Below, piece by piece: positions 30,181 to 40,436 of a DNA stretch of 64,000 bases. The notes below the pieces were generated by a model. It saw only the letters and a list, made by a program, of their open reading frames with translations, did no database searches and had not been told where the DNA came from. Origin of the DNA: Sergeia podlipaevii (lineage: Eukaryota; Euglenozoa; Kinetoplastea; Trypanosomatida; Trypanosomatidae); the NCBI GenBank assembly GCA_030849805.1, contig JASANZ010002228.1, positions 17,305-81,304 on the forward strand, in the 5' to 3' direction. Positions within the stretch are counted from its first letter, which is position 1; the number at the start of each line of letters is the position of its first letter. A program made the translations under genes and the position numbers.

Positions 30181-31061
30181 GATGTTCGCAGCTTCTATAA
30201 GCGAGGGAACCAACCAACGTAGATGCGTGTTTCGCTAATCTATATGTACTCTGAGAAAAAAAATTTTTATTCAAAATCTAACTTTGATGCTATCTGGTGA
30301 TTACGTACAAAAATATTGTTTTATGAAGGACAAACCCATTGAATTTCATAAGCGCAGAGTAGTGAGAAAAAAAGGGGGGCTTGAAAAAGTACGAGCAAAA
30401 TTAGAGAGGCAAAGCCTCTACGTACACATAAAGGTGAAACATTACAAAAAAAGAATAGTTTCTCTGCAGTCACATTTTGTAGATGTATGTTAAAACATCA
30501 CACACAGACAATAAAAAGAGAAAAGGCGGAAGAAGTAATGAATTTTTATCTACGTACATTGTGTGCGTAAAACAAAGGGAAAAAAATGCAGAAAAAAAGG
30601 TGTTAAAGACGAACATCCTCCGTTTCTCTGTCTCGCGCGCGTCTTCTTTCACTTTTATGTTCTGTCTATCTGCTTTAATATCGCAGCACTGTAGCGAAGT
30701 ATAGTCTTTTTTAAAAAAAAAAAAGTTGGCTGCAATGACGGCGCGTCGAGCATCACCACAAGGTATTGAATAGAGCATCGGTCTACAAAAAAAAATAAGT
30801 ATGAAATCAGCAAAGCAAAGTAAAATAGTAAATAAATCAACACAGGTCAACCATACTTAAATGCAGCAGGAAAAAAAAAAGAAAAATGATTTATAAAAAG
30901 AGACGCAAAGCACTCGTTGTCTTGATAGCAAACCCCACACGCATGCACACCACTACACACTAACCACAAACTGGAGAAGCAAAAGAAAAAAAATATTGTA
31001 GTTTTCTCTTTCCGCCAGCCTCACCATTCTTTGTATCGTTGCCGCGATATTGCTAAGGACC
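30181..31061. other. Intergenic spacer
   Basis: A/T-rich with A-runs at 30710-30724, 30786-30795 and 30869-30881. The frames seen are low-complexity. No gene recognised. Confidence 0.5.
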
Positions 31062-32543
31062 TCAAGAGCCATTACCCCATCGAGTAAGTCGAGGGAGAAA
31101 ATTAGAGTTCCAGACATCTGGGAAAAAAAACCGACGCTGTCGTGGGAAGGATTCCAAGCCACTATCACCGTCCTGCTGCTCATCCAAGCAGTATGCATCC
31201 TCTGCGCTTACCAGTACCCACTCGTTCTTCACCTCATCGTCAGCCTTCTGTATAGCTGCCTTTCTAAACTCTACCACGGCCACCACGCGCGGCGCCTCCT
31301 GGACAATGAATGGATGTGCCAAGACGTCTGACAGCATAGCCCGTTCAGAGAGCTTCAGCTTGAGCAAGTGGGAGACGAAATCAATGGCGTCCTCACTGAC
31401 ACCACGCCAGCACTCCCCACTGTAGTTAATCCCTCTCAGAAGTTCTTCGTACTGTGTTGCAAACTGCTTTGTACGAAGTGGTCGCTGCTGCGCAAGCATC
31501 GAGTAAGCCACCACGCCGAGAGAGAACATGTCACCCTTGTGCATACCTTCTCCGGTTGCCACGAGTGGCTCGTGGGCAATCACGGCTGCAATGTTTTCTG
31601 GGGATGTATAGCCCATGGTACCCGCTGGTGTGAAGGAGCGCGCACTGCCGTCAGCCGGTACGCACTCCGCAAGCCCAAAATCAATTATCATGGCAGTGCC
31701 GTAGTCTGCGGTCAAAACGATGTTATCAAACTTGATGTCACGATGGACAAGATGGCGCTCACGAAACAAGTAGTCAAGTCCAGAAGCCACGTCCTTCACA
31801 ACGTTCGCAACAAAAGGCTCGATTGGAAGTCCCTGACGACGCATGTACGTGCACGCATGGCGCACCGTGCCACCGTCACCGGCCTCCATCACAACCACTA
31901 AATCTTCAACAGTCTGAAAGACCTCTAGCAGCCTTGCCACATTCCGGTGGGTAGCCCCTCTCATGGCCTCGATTTCTGTCTCTACCCTGCGCCACATGGT
32001 CCAACTCAGCGTGCTTATCTTGCTGAGTCGTTTGATGGCCACGTACCTGCGGTCCAAACCCTTAGGGTCCTCGCACTTGTACACAGCACCAAAGCCTCCC
32101 TCGCCAATAAGAGCACCACTGTAAAATGAAGGAAAGCGCGCTTGTATGCTTGGTTGAAAGCTACAGTGTGGAACCGGAAACTCAGCGGCCATAGTACGAC
32201 AGCTCTGCAAGAGTGCCGTGATACTCTTGGGAGTGAGGAAGCCAATGATAACATGAAATGGGGTACCCTCTCTCTTCCCACTTATAGGGTTCACAAAACT
32301 ACGGAACACAACGGGAAGTCTGCATGCGTTACAGCGACGATGGAGCTTGCCATGCCACAGAGCAGTGCGAGGTGCGCACGTGTCGCAAAACTGACCTCCG
32401 CACCATCTGCAGTGATGCCGCGTAAGCATGTATAGCTTTCGCTTGCACTTGCGGCACGAGCTGGCCTCGGGGCCATCCTCGCCACCCCATACTGCACCAG
32501 GAATAAAGAGCTGCTGTGAATACGTAAAAAGCCCTGGCCTCAT
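31062..32543 (-). CDS. FYVE zinc finger and protein kinase fusion
   Basis: 493 residues. The FYVE domain (about 19-78) has all eight ligand cysteines (C30, C33, C45, C48, C53, C56, C71, C74) and the RHHCR core (42-46), which in FYVE proteins grips phosphatidylinositol 3-phosphate on endosomes. The usual N-terminal WxxD is only loosely kept (WGGED). The kinase domain (about 142-410) has GEGGFGAVY (147-155), VAIK with Lys171, HRDIKFDN (267-274, Phe in place of the usual Pro), DFG (288-290) and SPEN, so it should be active. The group is unclear, with CAMK- or ULK-like features. Expected role: a kinase placed on PI3P-bearing endosomal or autophagic membranes. FYVE-kinase fusions are rare outside protists. 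Confidence 0.9.
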   Translation of the reverse strand: MRPGLFTYSQQLFIPGAVWGGEDGPEASSCRKCKRKLYMLTRHHCRWCGGQFCDTCAPRTALWHGKLHRRCNACRLPVVFRSFVNPISGKREGTPFHVIIGFLTPKSITALLQSCRTMAAEFPVPHCSFQPSIQARFPSFYSGALIGEGGFGAVYKCEDPKGLDRRYVAIKRLSKISTLSWTMWRRVETEIEAMRGATHRNVARLLEVFQTVEDLVVVMEAGDGGTVRHACTYMRRQGLPIEPFVANVVKDVASGLDYLFRERHLVHRDIKFDNIVLTADYGTAMIIDFGLAECVPADGSARSFTPAGTMGYTSPENIAAVIAHEPLVATGEGMHKGDMFSLGVVAYSMLAQQRPLRTKQFATQYEELLRGINYSGECWRGVSEDAIDFVSHLLKLKLSERAMLSDVLAHPFIVQEAPRVVAVVEFRKAAIQKADDEVKNEWVLVSAEDAYCLDEQQDGDSGLESFPRQRRFFFPDVWNSNFLPRLTRWGNGS

Positions 32544-33380
32544 AAAAAAAAAATGTTATTGTATTGTATGTATTTCAGTGGTGATGCAGAGGCTATTATT
32601 ATAACGATTTTCTTTCGCTCTATAAAAGAAAAAATGAAGAGGGTTGCGCTAACTAAGTGAGTATGCACGAGTAGACACACGCACACACACACACTAGAGT
32701 GAAGTAGATTGGAGAAGTGCGTGTAATGCAAGACTCAAGTGCGTGCGAAAGGACAACCTCCTTGTTTTACTTTCGATACCTTAGAGAGAAAAACAAAGAT
32801 AACGTGTATGTGTTTCTGCAACTGTCTGCTTTATGGTGAGTTTGCTACGGTGCGAATATCTCACTTTACTGATACACTGGGTAGCACTCAAAAACGTACA
32901 AAAACGTTAGTGTAGCCTTCATATATTTTTGAATAATAACAGTAAAAAAAAAAAGAGAAAAAATTGGTTGAAAGAAGCGGATGATGATAGCAGGGCTAGA
33001 ACGCAAGAATCGATACCTGTCGCTGCTACAGACACGTGCATGCACACCAATACACACCTAAAGCCTATGTGTTCTATGTGCTTCTTTTCTTTATAGGAAA
33101 AAAAAAAAAATAATAATAATAATATCATTCAGTATTCACACAGTCGAAACAGGAAGAAACATATATATATATATATATATATATATACGAGCGTGTACGC
33201 CCATTTAAAAAAAAAAAAGAGAAAAAAAAACACGCAGCGAATGCTACAGAAAAAAAAAAACAAGACACGCATATGTATATGGCTGATAATTGCATCTGCT
33301 GATGAAAGAAAATAAGTAAGTGGAAAAGAAGACGAGGGGGGGCTCAAAGCTACTTTTTCGTGATGGCCTCGCTACATCTC
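32544..33380. other. Intergenic spacer with an AT microsatellite
   Basis: Contains (AT)n at 33161-33187 and many A-runs. No gene recognised. Confidence 0.55.
33161..33187. repeat. AT dinucleotide microsatellite
   Basis: 27 bases of uninterrupted AT. Confidence 0.95.
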
Positions 33381-34283
33381 TTACGCCATGCGGCGCTTCA
33401 CAATACCCTTGGGGTACGCCTTGCCCATCTCAATGCAGACCTTCTCCACCGCAGTATGGATATCATCCACTTCAGGCGCAAGGGTCTTCAGGTGGGTAGA
33501 GTCTAACAAGTTGTTGCTGCGCGCAGACAAGAGGATCTTATCTTGCTCCTCAACAGTAAAGTTCTCGTAGGTGTAGCCAGGATCCACGTGCTTCTTGTAT
33601 AGATCAAGCACCTCGTTGTGAGAGATTGTTCCGGGGTTGGTGAGGTTCACCGTGCCAGTCTCCGCCTTCTCAGCAAGGCAGATCATGACGGGGATCATCT
33701 CTGGAAGCACCGTCATGCTGTTGGGGATGTTCACAACGCGGTCGTAGTTGGCAATTTTGGTGATGAAATTGTAAGGGCTGTCGTCGGCCGTGATGGGCAT
33801 GCGAATACGGCAGTTGAGCACCTTGTCGTTGTAGAGCAGGTGCATGAAGCGGTCTGTGTAGCCCTTAACGGTACTGTATGAGGACCCAAAGAAGTTGGGG
33901 AGATCGTCCTCGGTGAACCCTTGGCCGTTGATCTTGTGTACCTCATCATAGTGAAAAATGCAGCCAGTTCCAAGGTAAGACAAGTGCACGCCGTGGCGCA
34001 AGCACACAGCAGCCAGCACCATAGGGCCCCACATGTTGTCACGAATGTTCTCCACAAGTTTTCCCTTCTGCTCAAGATAGTCGATGGTGAGAAACTCGCC
34101 ACCACGAGTGCGACCAATGAGAGAGATGGCCCTATCAGGCTTCACCTCAGTAACTTCCTTAGCTACTGCGGCCTCGTCATCAGCGCGAGAGTTCGCGCCG
34201 ACTGCGGTGTGTCCGGCCTTCTCAATCGCCGCCATCACCTGCCCACCGATCCACCCCTTGTGTCCCCAGACAAGAAACTTCAT
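33381..34283 (-). CDS. UDP-rhamnose-type epimerase/reductase (NRS/ER-like, RmlD-type SDR)
   Basis: 300 residues, an extended short-chain dehydrogenase. The N-terminal MKFLVWGHKGWIGGQV is the nucleotide-binding start typical of plant nucleotide-rhamnose synthase/epimerase-reductase. GTGCIFHYDE (105-114), the catalytic YSTVK motif, RMPITADDSP and NFITKIANYDRVVNIPNSMT are all characteristic of that group, as is SARSNNLLDSTHLKT near the end. The plant enzyme converts UDP-4-keto-6-deoxyglucose to UDP-L-rhamnose using NADPH. A separate 4,6-dehydratase would be needed and is not in this window. Rhamnose occurs on surface glycans of some trypanosomatids (for example T. cruzi) and is not made by T. 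brucei. The start is unambiguous. Confidence 0.9.
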   Translation of the reverse strand: MKFLVWGHKGWIGGQVMAAIEKAGHTAVGANSRADDEAAVAKEVTEVKPDRAISLIGRTRGGEFLTIDYLEQKGKLVENIRDNMWGPMVLAAVCLRHGVHLSYLGTGCIFHYDEVHKINGQGFTEDDLPNFFGSSYSTVKGYTDRFMHLLYNDKVLNCRIRMPITADDSPYNFITKIANYDRVVNIPNSMTVLPEMIPVMICLAEKAETGTVNLTNPGTISHNEVLDLYKKHVDPGYTYENFTVEEQDKILLSARSNNLLDSTHLKTLAPEVDDIHTAVEKVCIEMGKAYPKGIVKRRMA

Positions 34284-34871
34284 TCCTCTTTTCTGATTCT
34301 ATTCTTTCTCAAATACAAAAAAACAGTAATATATGTTGATGTTTAAGCCGTAGACACAAACAGCTGTCAAACCATAAAAAAAAAAAAAAAAAGAGGGGTA
34401 AAGAACATCTATTTTTCGCAGCAGTACCATCAATGGAAGAATGAACAACTTGCAACAGCCTTTGTACACGGTTCAAAGAAATACATCCATCCAGTGCAAC
34501 CAAAAAAAAAGATATCCAGTGTTCATAATTTATGATTGTTTCGTGCAAACACATTAGTGTCGCAGAGTCACGTCAAAAGCGAAGAAAGATTCAACTAAAC
34601 GCAGTCCCAAAAAAAAAAAAAAAAGATAACTAGCATAATAGACATCCCACTCACCCCCACAACGCATGCTGCTCTTCATTTAAAAAAAAAAATTGTGTGT
34701 GTGTGTGCTTTTTTTTTTTTTTGAGAATATCTCCTTTCAAATAATAATAATAAATTGTTAGATGGATGGAGATTCTTCCTTTCCTGTGAATATGAAACAA
34801 GAACAACGCTACCAACGACAACCGCAAGGATATACTGTCTCACAAAGGCATGACTGCATAAGTGGCACTCC
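34284..34871. other. Intergenic spacer
   Basis: Long A-runs (34376-34392, 34609-34625), a T-run (34710-34722) and a short AAT run (34741-34752). No gene recognised. Confidence 0.55.
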
Positions 34872-35303
34872 TTACAGCTTACCAATTGCCTTATACCACA
34901 GTCTGCGCAGACCAGTGGCGTTGTCAACGTCGCGCTCAAAGCTCTCTATGGCCGCGTCACCCTCCAGTGACCGACGCACCTCCGGGTCGGTCTTCGCCGC
35001 GCACTTCTTCAGTAGCGCCATTTCCCTCTTGCACTGACTGACCTCAAACATGCTCATCATCATGCATTGATGCAGCTTCTCTGCCTCATGACCGCAATCA
35101 GCGTCTAGCTCAAATTTCTTGTAGTTGTACACCTTATTCTGAGTGCGAGCCGTCCAGTCCTTGATGCAGCCGTAGTAGTGGGTACGCTGTGGGTCGCAGG
35201 CATTGCGAGGACGATCTGGGCTGTAGTCAAACTCCTTCATGCACTCGCGCCAAAGCTTAGCCTCGATCCTGCACGGCGCGGGATCCTCAACAATCGCGGG
35301 CAT
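34872..35303 (-). CDS. Double twin-CX9C (CHCH) protein, NDUFA8-like candidate
   Basis: 143 residues with four exact CX9C motifs: C11/C21, C36/C46, C70/C80 and C91/C101, giving two coiled-coil-helix-coiled-coil-helix domains with two disulfides each. Proteins of this kind enter the mitochondrial intermembrane space without a cleavable presequence and are oxidised by the Mia40/Erv relay (trypanosomatids have Erv1 but no obvious Mia40). Two CHCH domains in one small protein is the layout of complex I subunit NDUFA8, so that is the leading guess, but the sequence outside the cysteines is not conserved enough to be sure. Residues 103-143 form an extra helical tail. Start at 35303 is clear. Confidence 0.82.
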   Translation of the reverse strand: MPAIVEDPAPCRIEAKLWRECMKEFDYSPDRPRNACDPQRTHYYGCIKDWTARTQNKVYNYKKFELDADCGHEAEKLHQCMMMSMFEVSQCKREMALLKKCAAKTDPEVRRSLEGDAAIESFERDVDNATGLRRLWYKAIGKL

Positions 35304-36074
35304 TTTAGCTAAATATAAACAATTTAAAGAAAAAATGTACTTGTTTATTTTCTCTTCTCCAGCACTACAGAGCTGTTCAAAGTGAACAAACTTTACCCGT
35401 TGTTTTTAATTGTAGAAGAAAGAAAGGCCACGCCACAACACTAGCAGGTCTTTTAAGTCCCTCTCGTAACCTTCCCTCTTTGAGTATACGAGATATTGAG
35501 TAACTGAAATCGTCATACATCAAGCAAAGAAACGAAAGTAGCATAAGGAGGAGTAATTGAATTTTGCTCTTAAGACCATCATTATCATCCGCTACTGAGC
35601 ATCTCTACAAAAGCTTTCTGATAGCAGAATCAGAAAAAAACATAGAGGAGGATTCTCGTTTATAGACTAAAAATGAGGTATCCACGCGGTGAAAGGCAGA
35701 AAAAAAAAAATCGTCCTTTCACGTTGATGCAGTTGGAAATGAATTTTTTTTCTCTCGGCAATGGGAAATAGATATTTTTGTTGTTGTTGTTGAACAAAGT
35801 AAAGCAAGACAAAAAAAATAAATAAAAAAAAAATGGAGCACAAACACAAAAAGCAACAACTCTTTCAAATAATAATAATAATAATGAAAGTTTCTTTCTT
35901 CCTTTCTTATTTTAAAATAGAAAAGAATTAGAAACACAAAACAGTATCATACAAAGTACTTGCACAGTGTGTGTCAATCGTTCATCAGAACTCTTATCCA
36001 GTTGCCAGTTCACACTCAAGTACATAAAGAGAAAAAAAAAAAAGAAGGGGGCACAATGTCACTCGCATTCTCTT
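35304..36074. other. Intergenic spacer
   Basis: A/T-rich with A-runs and an AAT run (35868-35885). No gene recognised. Confidence 0.55.
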
Positions 36075-39000
36075 TTACAGTAGAGAAACGTCCTCGTCGC
36101 TCGCGAAGTCTCCTCTTCTATTTCGCGTGCGGTCTGGCTGCCGGGGCGGCGGTGAGACCATGTCCACCGCGTGTCTCGCCTCCTTGGGAGGATGTGGAGC
36201 AGACACGGCCCTATTCGATGTGAGCGCGCTAAGACGCATCACGGCAGTGCCTTCGAGATCTGGGGGAAACGGATACTGGATGCCTAAGCGATCGGCAAGT
36301 GCCATGTACTCAACCAACTTGTTCTTTGTCGGCATTAGTTGACTGCTGAGAGCCTTGATCTCCGCTTCCTGCTCTTTAACCTGCCGCGTGAGGGCTTTTA
36401 CCTCCATCCCCACCGCCGCGCTTGGGCTGACCACACTCATGGAGGCTGGTCTCTGCTGCAGCTCTGAAAGTTGCCGCTGAAGCACCGCATTCTCCTTCAT
36501 CAAAACCGAAGCAGCAGCAGCGTCGCTGAGTGGCTTCGCGCTGCCAGCTCCGCTGCCTGCTGCCTCAAGTTGCGCCACGGCACTACTAAGCTCCTCACGA
36601 CATGCTTGTAGCTCGGCAGTCAGTTCACCAATGGTCTGCTTTAATGCCACGTTCTCTCTACGCAGTGTCTCAAGCTCAAGCTGAGCGCGGGATAGCTGGT
36701 GTTTGGCTTTAGTCGCGGCTGCATCATGGTCGGACTCCACGGGTGCGAACGGGGGGACGCCGGCATCCCCCACGGGAAGTGCACCCATGGCAGAAGTGTT
36801 AGCGGTGACATTCAGTACGTCCACGTCACTCGCGCTGGTGCCCACCTGCTCTGCAAGTGACTTGCCTCGCTTCACCTTCTTCACGCGCTTGCGCACTACG
36901 ACAGGATTGCCGAGCGGTGAACTCGCTGGCATATCGGACTTTAACTGCGTAGACGCCTCTCCCAAGTCCTCGGCTCCACTATGAACATCTACAGGCACCA
37001 CCGCCGCCATGACAGCAGTCTTGGGGGCCTTGCGAGCCTCCTCGAGCTCTCGCTTTTGAGCTGCAAGTTGCTGCTCCAGCTCATGCACGCGTGTTTGTTG
37101 AGCCGCCACGTCCGCCACAGCCTGCTCCATTGCTAGCGTAAAGGTCTCTCGCTGAGCAATGAGATGCTGCTGTACCTCTTGTACCTCTCTACTGGGTGCC
37201 CCTTTCTTGTTATACAACGTCGCTTGCTGCTGCTTACTAGCGTCCTGTGGCTGTACCTTCCCGTCGGCCGCCGTTGCGGTGCTGCAGAGCTGTCTTCGCA
37301 GTACCTCGATCTCCCTCACTAGCGCTTCGTTGCTGACGCGCAACGCCTGGTTTCTGTTCACTTCGGCCTCAAGCGACTTGCGGCCTCCCTCAGGCAAACC
37401 CTCCGCTAGCTGTGCGCGGTGAACTGCGAGAAGCTTCTTGTCCTCCTCCGCAGTGAACACCGCCGTCTGCTTGCTACGCTCCAGCTCCTCCTTGAGTTGT
37501 CGTACCTGCATCTGAGCCTCCTCGCCTGACGCGCCAGCAACTGAAAGGCTTTTTAGTTCTTTTGCCTTGTCGAGCTGAAGCGAGGATGTCGCCGCGGCAA
37601 TCTCAGCCTTCTTCTGCTTCTCCTGCTGTAGTTGCTCCTTGAGCACCGCAAGCTGCCTCTTGTTCTCGGTCAACTCTGAGGCCAGCGTCTCCTCATGCTG
37701 CATCGTGGCATCTAAAGTGCTTTGTAGCTTTGCACAACGCTTCTCCATCAATACAATAGTAGCGGCATGCTGCTCAACGGTGGCGCCGTCCTTCTCAACC
37801 GACTCCTTCATAGACTCGATGGTATTCGTCAAGTCCTGTGTGCGCTGCTGTTCAGCGGCTAGCCGCTCACTAAGGGACGTACGTTCTGCCTGGTAGCGGT
37901 CCTGTAGGCCTTCTATGTCCTTAACATGCTCGTCGTTCTCCGCCTCCAAGTCGACGATAGTCTGTCGATAAATGAGAATTTCAGACTTGAGCTTTTCTGT
38001 CTCGAAGTTCTTGCGCGTCAGTTCCTCCTGCAGCCGCTCACGCTCCTCTACTGTGGACTGATACAGTCCGCCAGCCACAAATTCGCCGTCTTTCGCTGCC
38101 ACGTTGGACAACGTGGCCTGCGCCTGCTGGAGCTGCTCACGAAGCTGCTCCATCTCACGCTGCGTACTCGCCTCGGCAGTGGCGCGTGCCCCGGTGCGCT
38201 CCCTGTCCATCTTCATAGCCATCTCCTTGATGCCGTCCTGCATGTCCGTCATTTGAGCCTCCAGAGACGCATTCAGCATGTGCAGTCGCTCATTGTCGCT
38301 GGTCAGCATCGCCACCTTCTCCTTCACGGTCGCCTCACTGGCGCTGAGCTCCTCAACCTTGTCTTGCCACCCCTGCACACTGCTCTTCTGCGTTGCTGAC
38401 ACCGTCTGCTGCGCCTCCGTCACGGAATGAAGTCTCTCTATCTCCTTATTGGCCTCTTCAAGTTTGCGGCGAAGTGGCTCCATCGTATTCTCAAGTTTAT
38501 CGCGCTCCGCTTGAAGCTCCGCGTACTGGCTCATGTTGATGGCACGACTCTGCGCAAGCTCCATGTAGGCAATTGTCTCCTTGGCCTTCACCAATCGCTC
38601 CTCTATCGCCGTCGTACCCGCCACACGCTCCTCAAGCCGCTGCTTCTCTGCCGTCAAGCTCTCGCACCGCTCACGCAACTGCGGTACCTCATCAAGCTGG
38701 CGCTGCAGCTTCTTAATGGTCAGTTGGTGTGTCTTGACTTCCTCCAGCCCACTATCACGTCCGGCGGCAGCCTCACGGTGCTCAGCAGTGCTCGCGGCAC
38801 ACTTCTTGAGTAGAAACGCAATGCGCTGGCGGTCTTCCACGGACGCCCGCTCCAAACGGCGGGCCTCCTCGTCACGCGCAACGGCAAACTGCGTGGCCTG
38901 CTCTAGCTGTAGTCGCATTTGCCCAGCTTCAAATTCGTTCCGCGCAATGCGCTCCTTGTTGCGCTCAAGAGTCTCTAACACCTGTGCCACGTTGAGGGCA

Positions 39001-40436
39001 TCTTCACTTCCCTTGCTATCTAGCATCACACCAGCCTCTTTCAGGCTTTCCTGCTGATTCTTGTCAAAGGAGAGATTCAACGCTGTGACAGAGGAACGAT
39101 TCTGACCCTCTACGAGTGCCTCCAGGTGCGCGACGCGCTCGCGGCTCAAGCTCAGTTCATGAGCCAAAGATTTTCTCTCCAAGTCTACCTTGTTCAGCTC
39201 CTCGGAGAGCACTGAGCGCGCGATGAGAGACTGCTTCTGCGTTAGTTCCGTTTGGCATTCCAGCAGTCGGGACTGCAGGGCTGCGTTGTTCTTCTCCATA
39301 ACGGTGGTAGTCTCTAGCAGCCGCGCCTTTGTTGCCTTCACTTCCGCCTCAGCCTCCTTGGAGGTTCTCTTCATCTCCTCCAGCTCGGAGCGGAGAGATT
39401 CACATCGTGTGCACGCAGAGTTCTGCTCTCCCGCTGCATTGGAAGTTCGCTTCTTGGCATCAGCCTTCATTTTATCTGCGTCAGCGGCTCGTGCACGCGT
39501 CAGTTCATCTACCTTCTTGGTCAAGTCCTCGCTCTCCTTGCGCTTGATCGCATGCAAGCGCTCTTCCGCCGCAAGGGCCTCGCGTAGCTGCTGCAGTTCC
39601 GCACGCAGCCGCGTGTTGTCATCCTTTGCCTTCTGTGCCTCAACCTCTAGTCGTAGTGCCGCACTCGCGGAAGACACAGTCGCTGCTCCCGCTGCCGCTG
39701 CTACCGCACCGCTACCACCTTTGATATTGGCACCCTCACGCATGTCTCGCAGCTCTGCCTTAAGCCGCGCTATCTCGCGCGTCCTATCGTGCAGCTCGCC
39801 TGAAACACTTTGAAGCTCGCCAGACATTTCGACTATTCGGTCTTGCAGATGATCGCGATCCCGCTTCAACTCCGCTACTACAGAGCGATCGCCATCTTTA
39901 GAGCTGTCGCCTACCGACACCACGCGCACTGTCACCGCAAGAGGGCCCGTGCTGAGCAGCTGCTGCTGCTCATCAATCACCTTACTCAGCCCCGCCGCAT
40001 TCTCGTGTGCAGTGTGCAGTCCAGCGAGCAGTGCCTGCACCTCGTCATTACTAGACGCATGCGAGGCCTGATAGCTAAGATACTCCTTTTGTAGGGCTTC
40101 CGCCAACTTCTCTAGTTGCTCTCGCGCGGCGGCCTTCGAGCCACCAAACCAACCCGTCTTCTCTGGTTCAAAAAGCGAACGCAGCACTGGTGATGCCTTG
40201 AGTGGCGCAGCTGCAATCTCCGTCACGTGTACCTGAAGCTCTGCAAGCTGGCCCGCCATGGAAGCGTTCTCGTCACACACTTTGGAAAGTGTGTGGGCTA
40301 ATGAACTATTTTCAGACTCTAGCTGCTTCAGGCGCGCAGCGAGCGCATTGCCCTCCTCCATGCTATGAACTACTTCAGTAACATGCTTCGTGGCTCCGCC
40401 ATTGACGTTGACAGTGGGATCTCGGTGGATCGACAT
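36075..40436 (-). CDS. Large coiled-coil protein, 1453 residues
   Basis: The ATG at 40436 (MSIHRDPTVNVNGG) is chosen; the upstream in-frame Met precedes a T-rich, F/L-only stretch that looks untranslated. Nearly the whole protein (about 30-1060 and 1250-1390) is long E/Q/K/L/A-rich heptads, a continuous coiled coil. The break (about 1130-1250) is Pro/Ser/Val-rich and contains a basic patch (VVVRKRVKKVKRGKS). The C-terminus is a short non-coiled tail with SPPPRQPDRTRNRRGD. There is no GRIP, kinesin motor or membrane segment. Such proteins build cytoskeletal or basal-body and Golgi scaffolds in trypanosomatids, but nothing in the sequence picks one. Unrecognised. Confidence 0.85.
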   Translation of the reverse strand: MSIHRDPTVNVNGGATKHVTEVVHSMEEGNALAARLKQLESENSSLAHTLSKVCDENASMAGQLAELQVHVTEIAAAPLKASPVLRSLFEPEKTGWFGGSKAAAREQLEKLAEALQKEYLSYQASHASSNDEVQALLAGLHTAHENAAGLSKVIDEQQQLLSTGPLAVTVRVVSVGDSSKDGDRSVVAELKRDRDHLQDRIVEMSGELQSVSGELHDRTREIARLKAELRDMREGANIKGGSGAVAAAAGAATVSSASAALRLEVEAQKAKDDNTRLRAELQQLREALAAEERLHAIKRKESEDLTKKVDELTRARAADADKMKADAKKRTSNAAGEQNSACTRCESLRSELEEMKRTSKEAEAEVKATKARLLETTTVMEKNNAALQSRLLECQTELTQKQSLIARSVLSEELNKVDLERKSLAHELSLSRERVAHLEALVEGQNRSSVTALNLSFDKNQQESLKEAGVMLDSKGSEDALNVAQVLETLERNKERIARNEFEAGQMRLQLEQATQFAVARDEEARRLERASVEDRQRIAFLLKKCAASTAEHREAAAGRDSGLEEVKTHQLTIKKLQRQLDEVPQLRERCESLTAEKQRLEERVAGTTAIEERLVKAKETIAYMELAQSRAINMSQYAELQAERDKLENTMEPLRRKLEEANKEIERLHSVTEAQQTVSATQKSSVQGWQDKVEELSASEATVKEKVAMLTSDNERLHMLNASLEAQMTDMQDGIKEMAMKMDRERTGARATAEASTQREMEQLREQLQQAQATLSNVAAKDGEFVAGGLYQSTVEERERLQEELTRKNFETEKLKSEILIYRQTIVDLEAENDEHVKDIEGLQDRYQAERTSLSERLAAEQQRTQDLTNTIESMKESVEKDGATVEQHAATIVLMEKRCAKLQSTLDATMQHEETLASELTENKRQLAVLKEQLQQEKQKKAEIAAATSSLQLDKAKELKSLSVAGASGEEAQMQVRQLKEELERSKQTAVFTAEEDKKLLAVHRAQLAEGLPEGGRKSLEAEVNRNQALRVSNEALVREIEVLRRQLCSTATAADGKVQPQDASKQQQATLYNKKGAPSREVQEVQQHLIAQRETFTLAMEQAVADVAAQQTRVHELEQQLAAQKRELEEARKAPKTAVMAAVVPVDVHSGAEDLGEASTQLKSDMPASSPLGNPVVVRKRVKKVKRGKSLAEQVGTSASDVDVLNVTANTSAMGALPVGDAGVPPFAPVESDHDAAATKAKHQLSRAQLELETLRRENVALKQTIGELTAELQACREELSSAVAQLEAAGSGAGSAKPLSDAAAASVLMKENAVLQRQLSELQQRPASMSVVSPSAAVGMEVKALTRQVKEQEAEIKALSSQLMPTKNKLVEYMALADRLGIQYPFPPDLEGTAVMRLSALTSNRAVSAPHPPKEARHAVDMVSPPPRQPDRTRNRRGDFASDEDVSLL

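Noticed and set aside
32979..32990. C-box-like ATGATGA considered for a C/D snoRNA
   Set aside because: No D box (CTGA) at a suitable distance downstream and no terminal stem.
39190..39813. Plus-strand 207-residue Ser-rich frame opposite the large coiled-coil gene
   Set aside because: Antisense reading of Glu/Lys/Gln-rich codons gives Ser/Leu-rich strings; a typical shadow.
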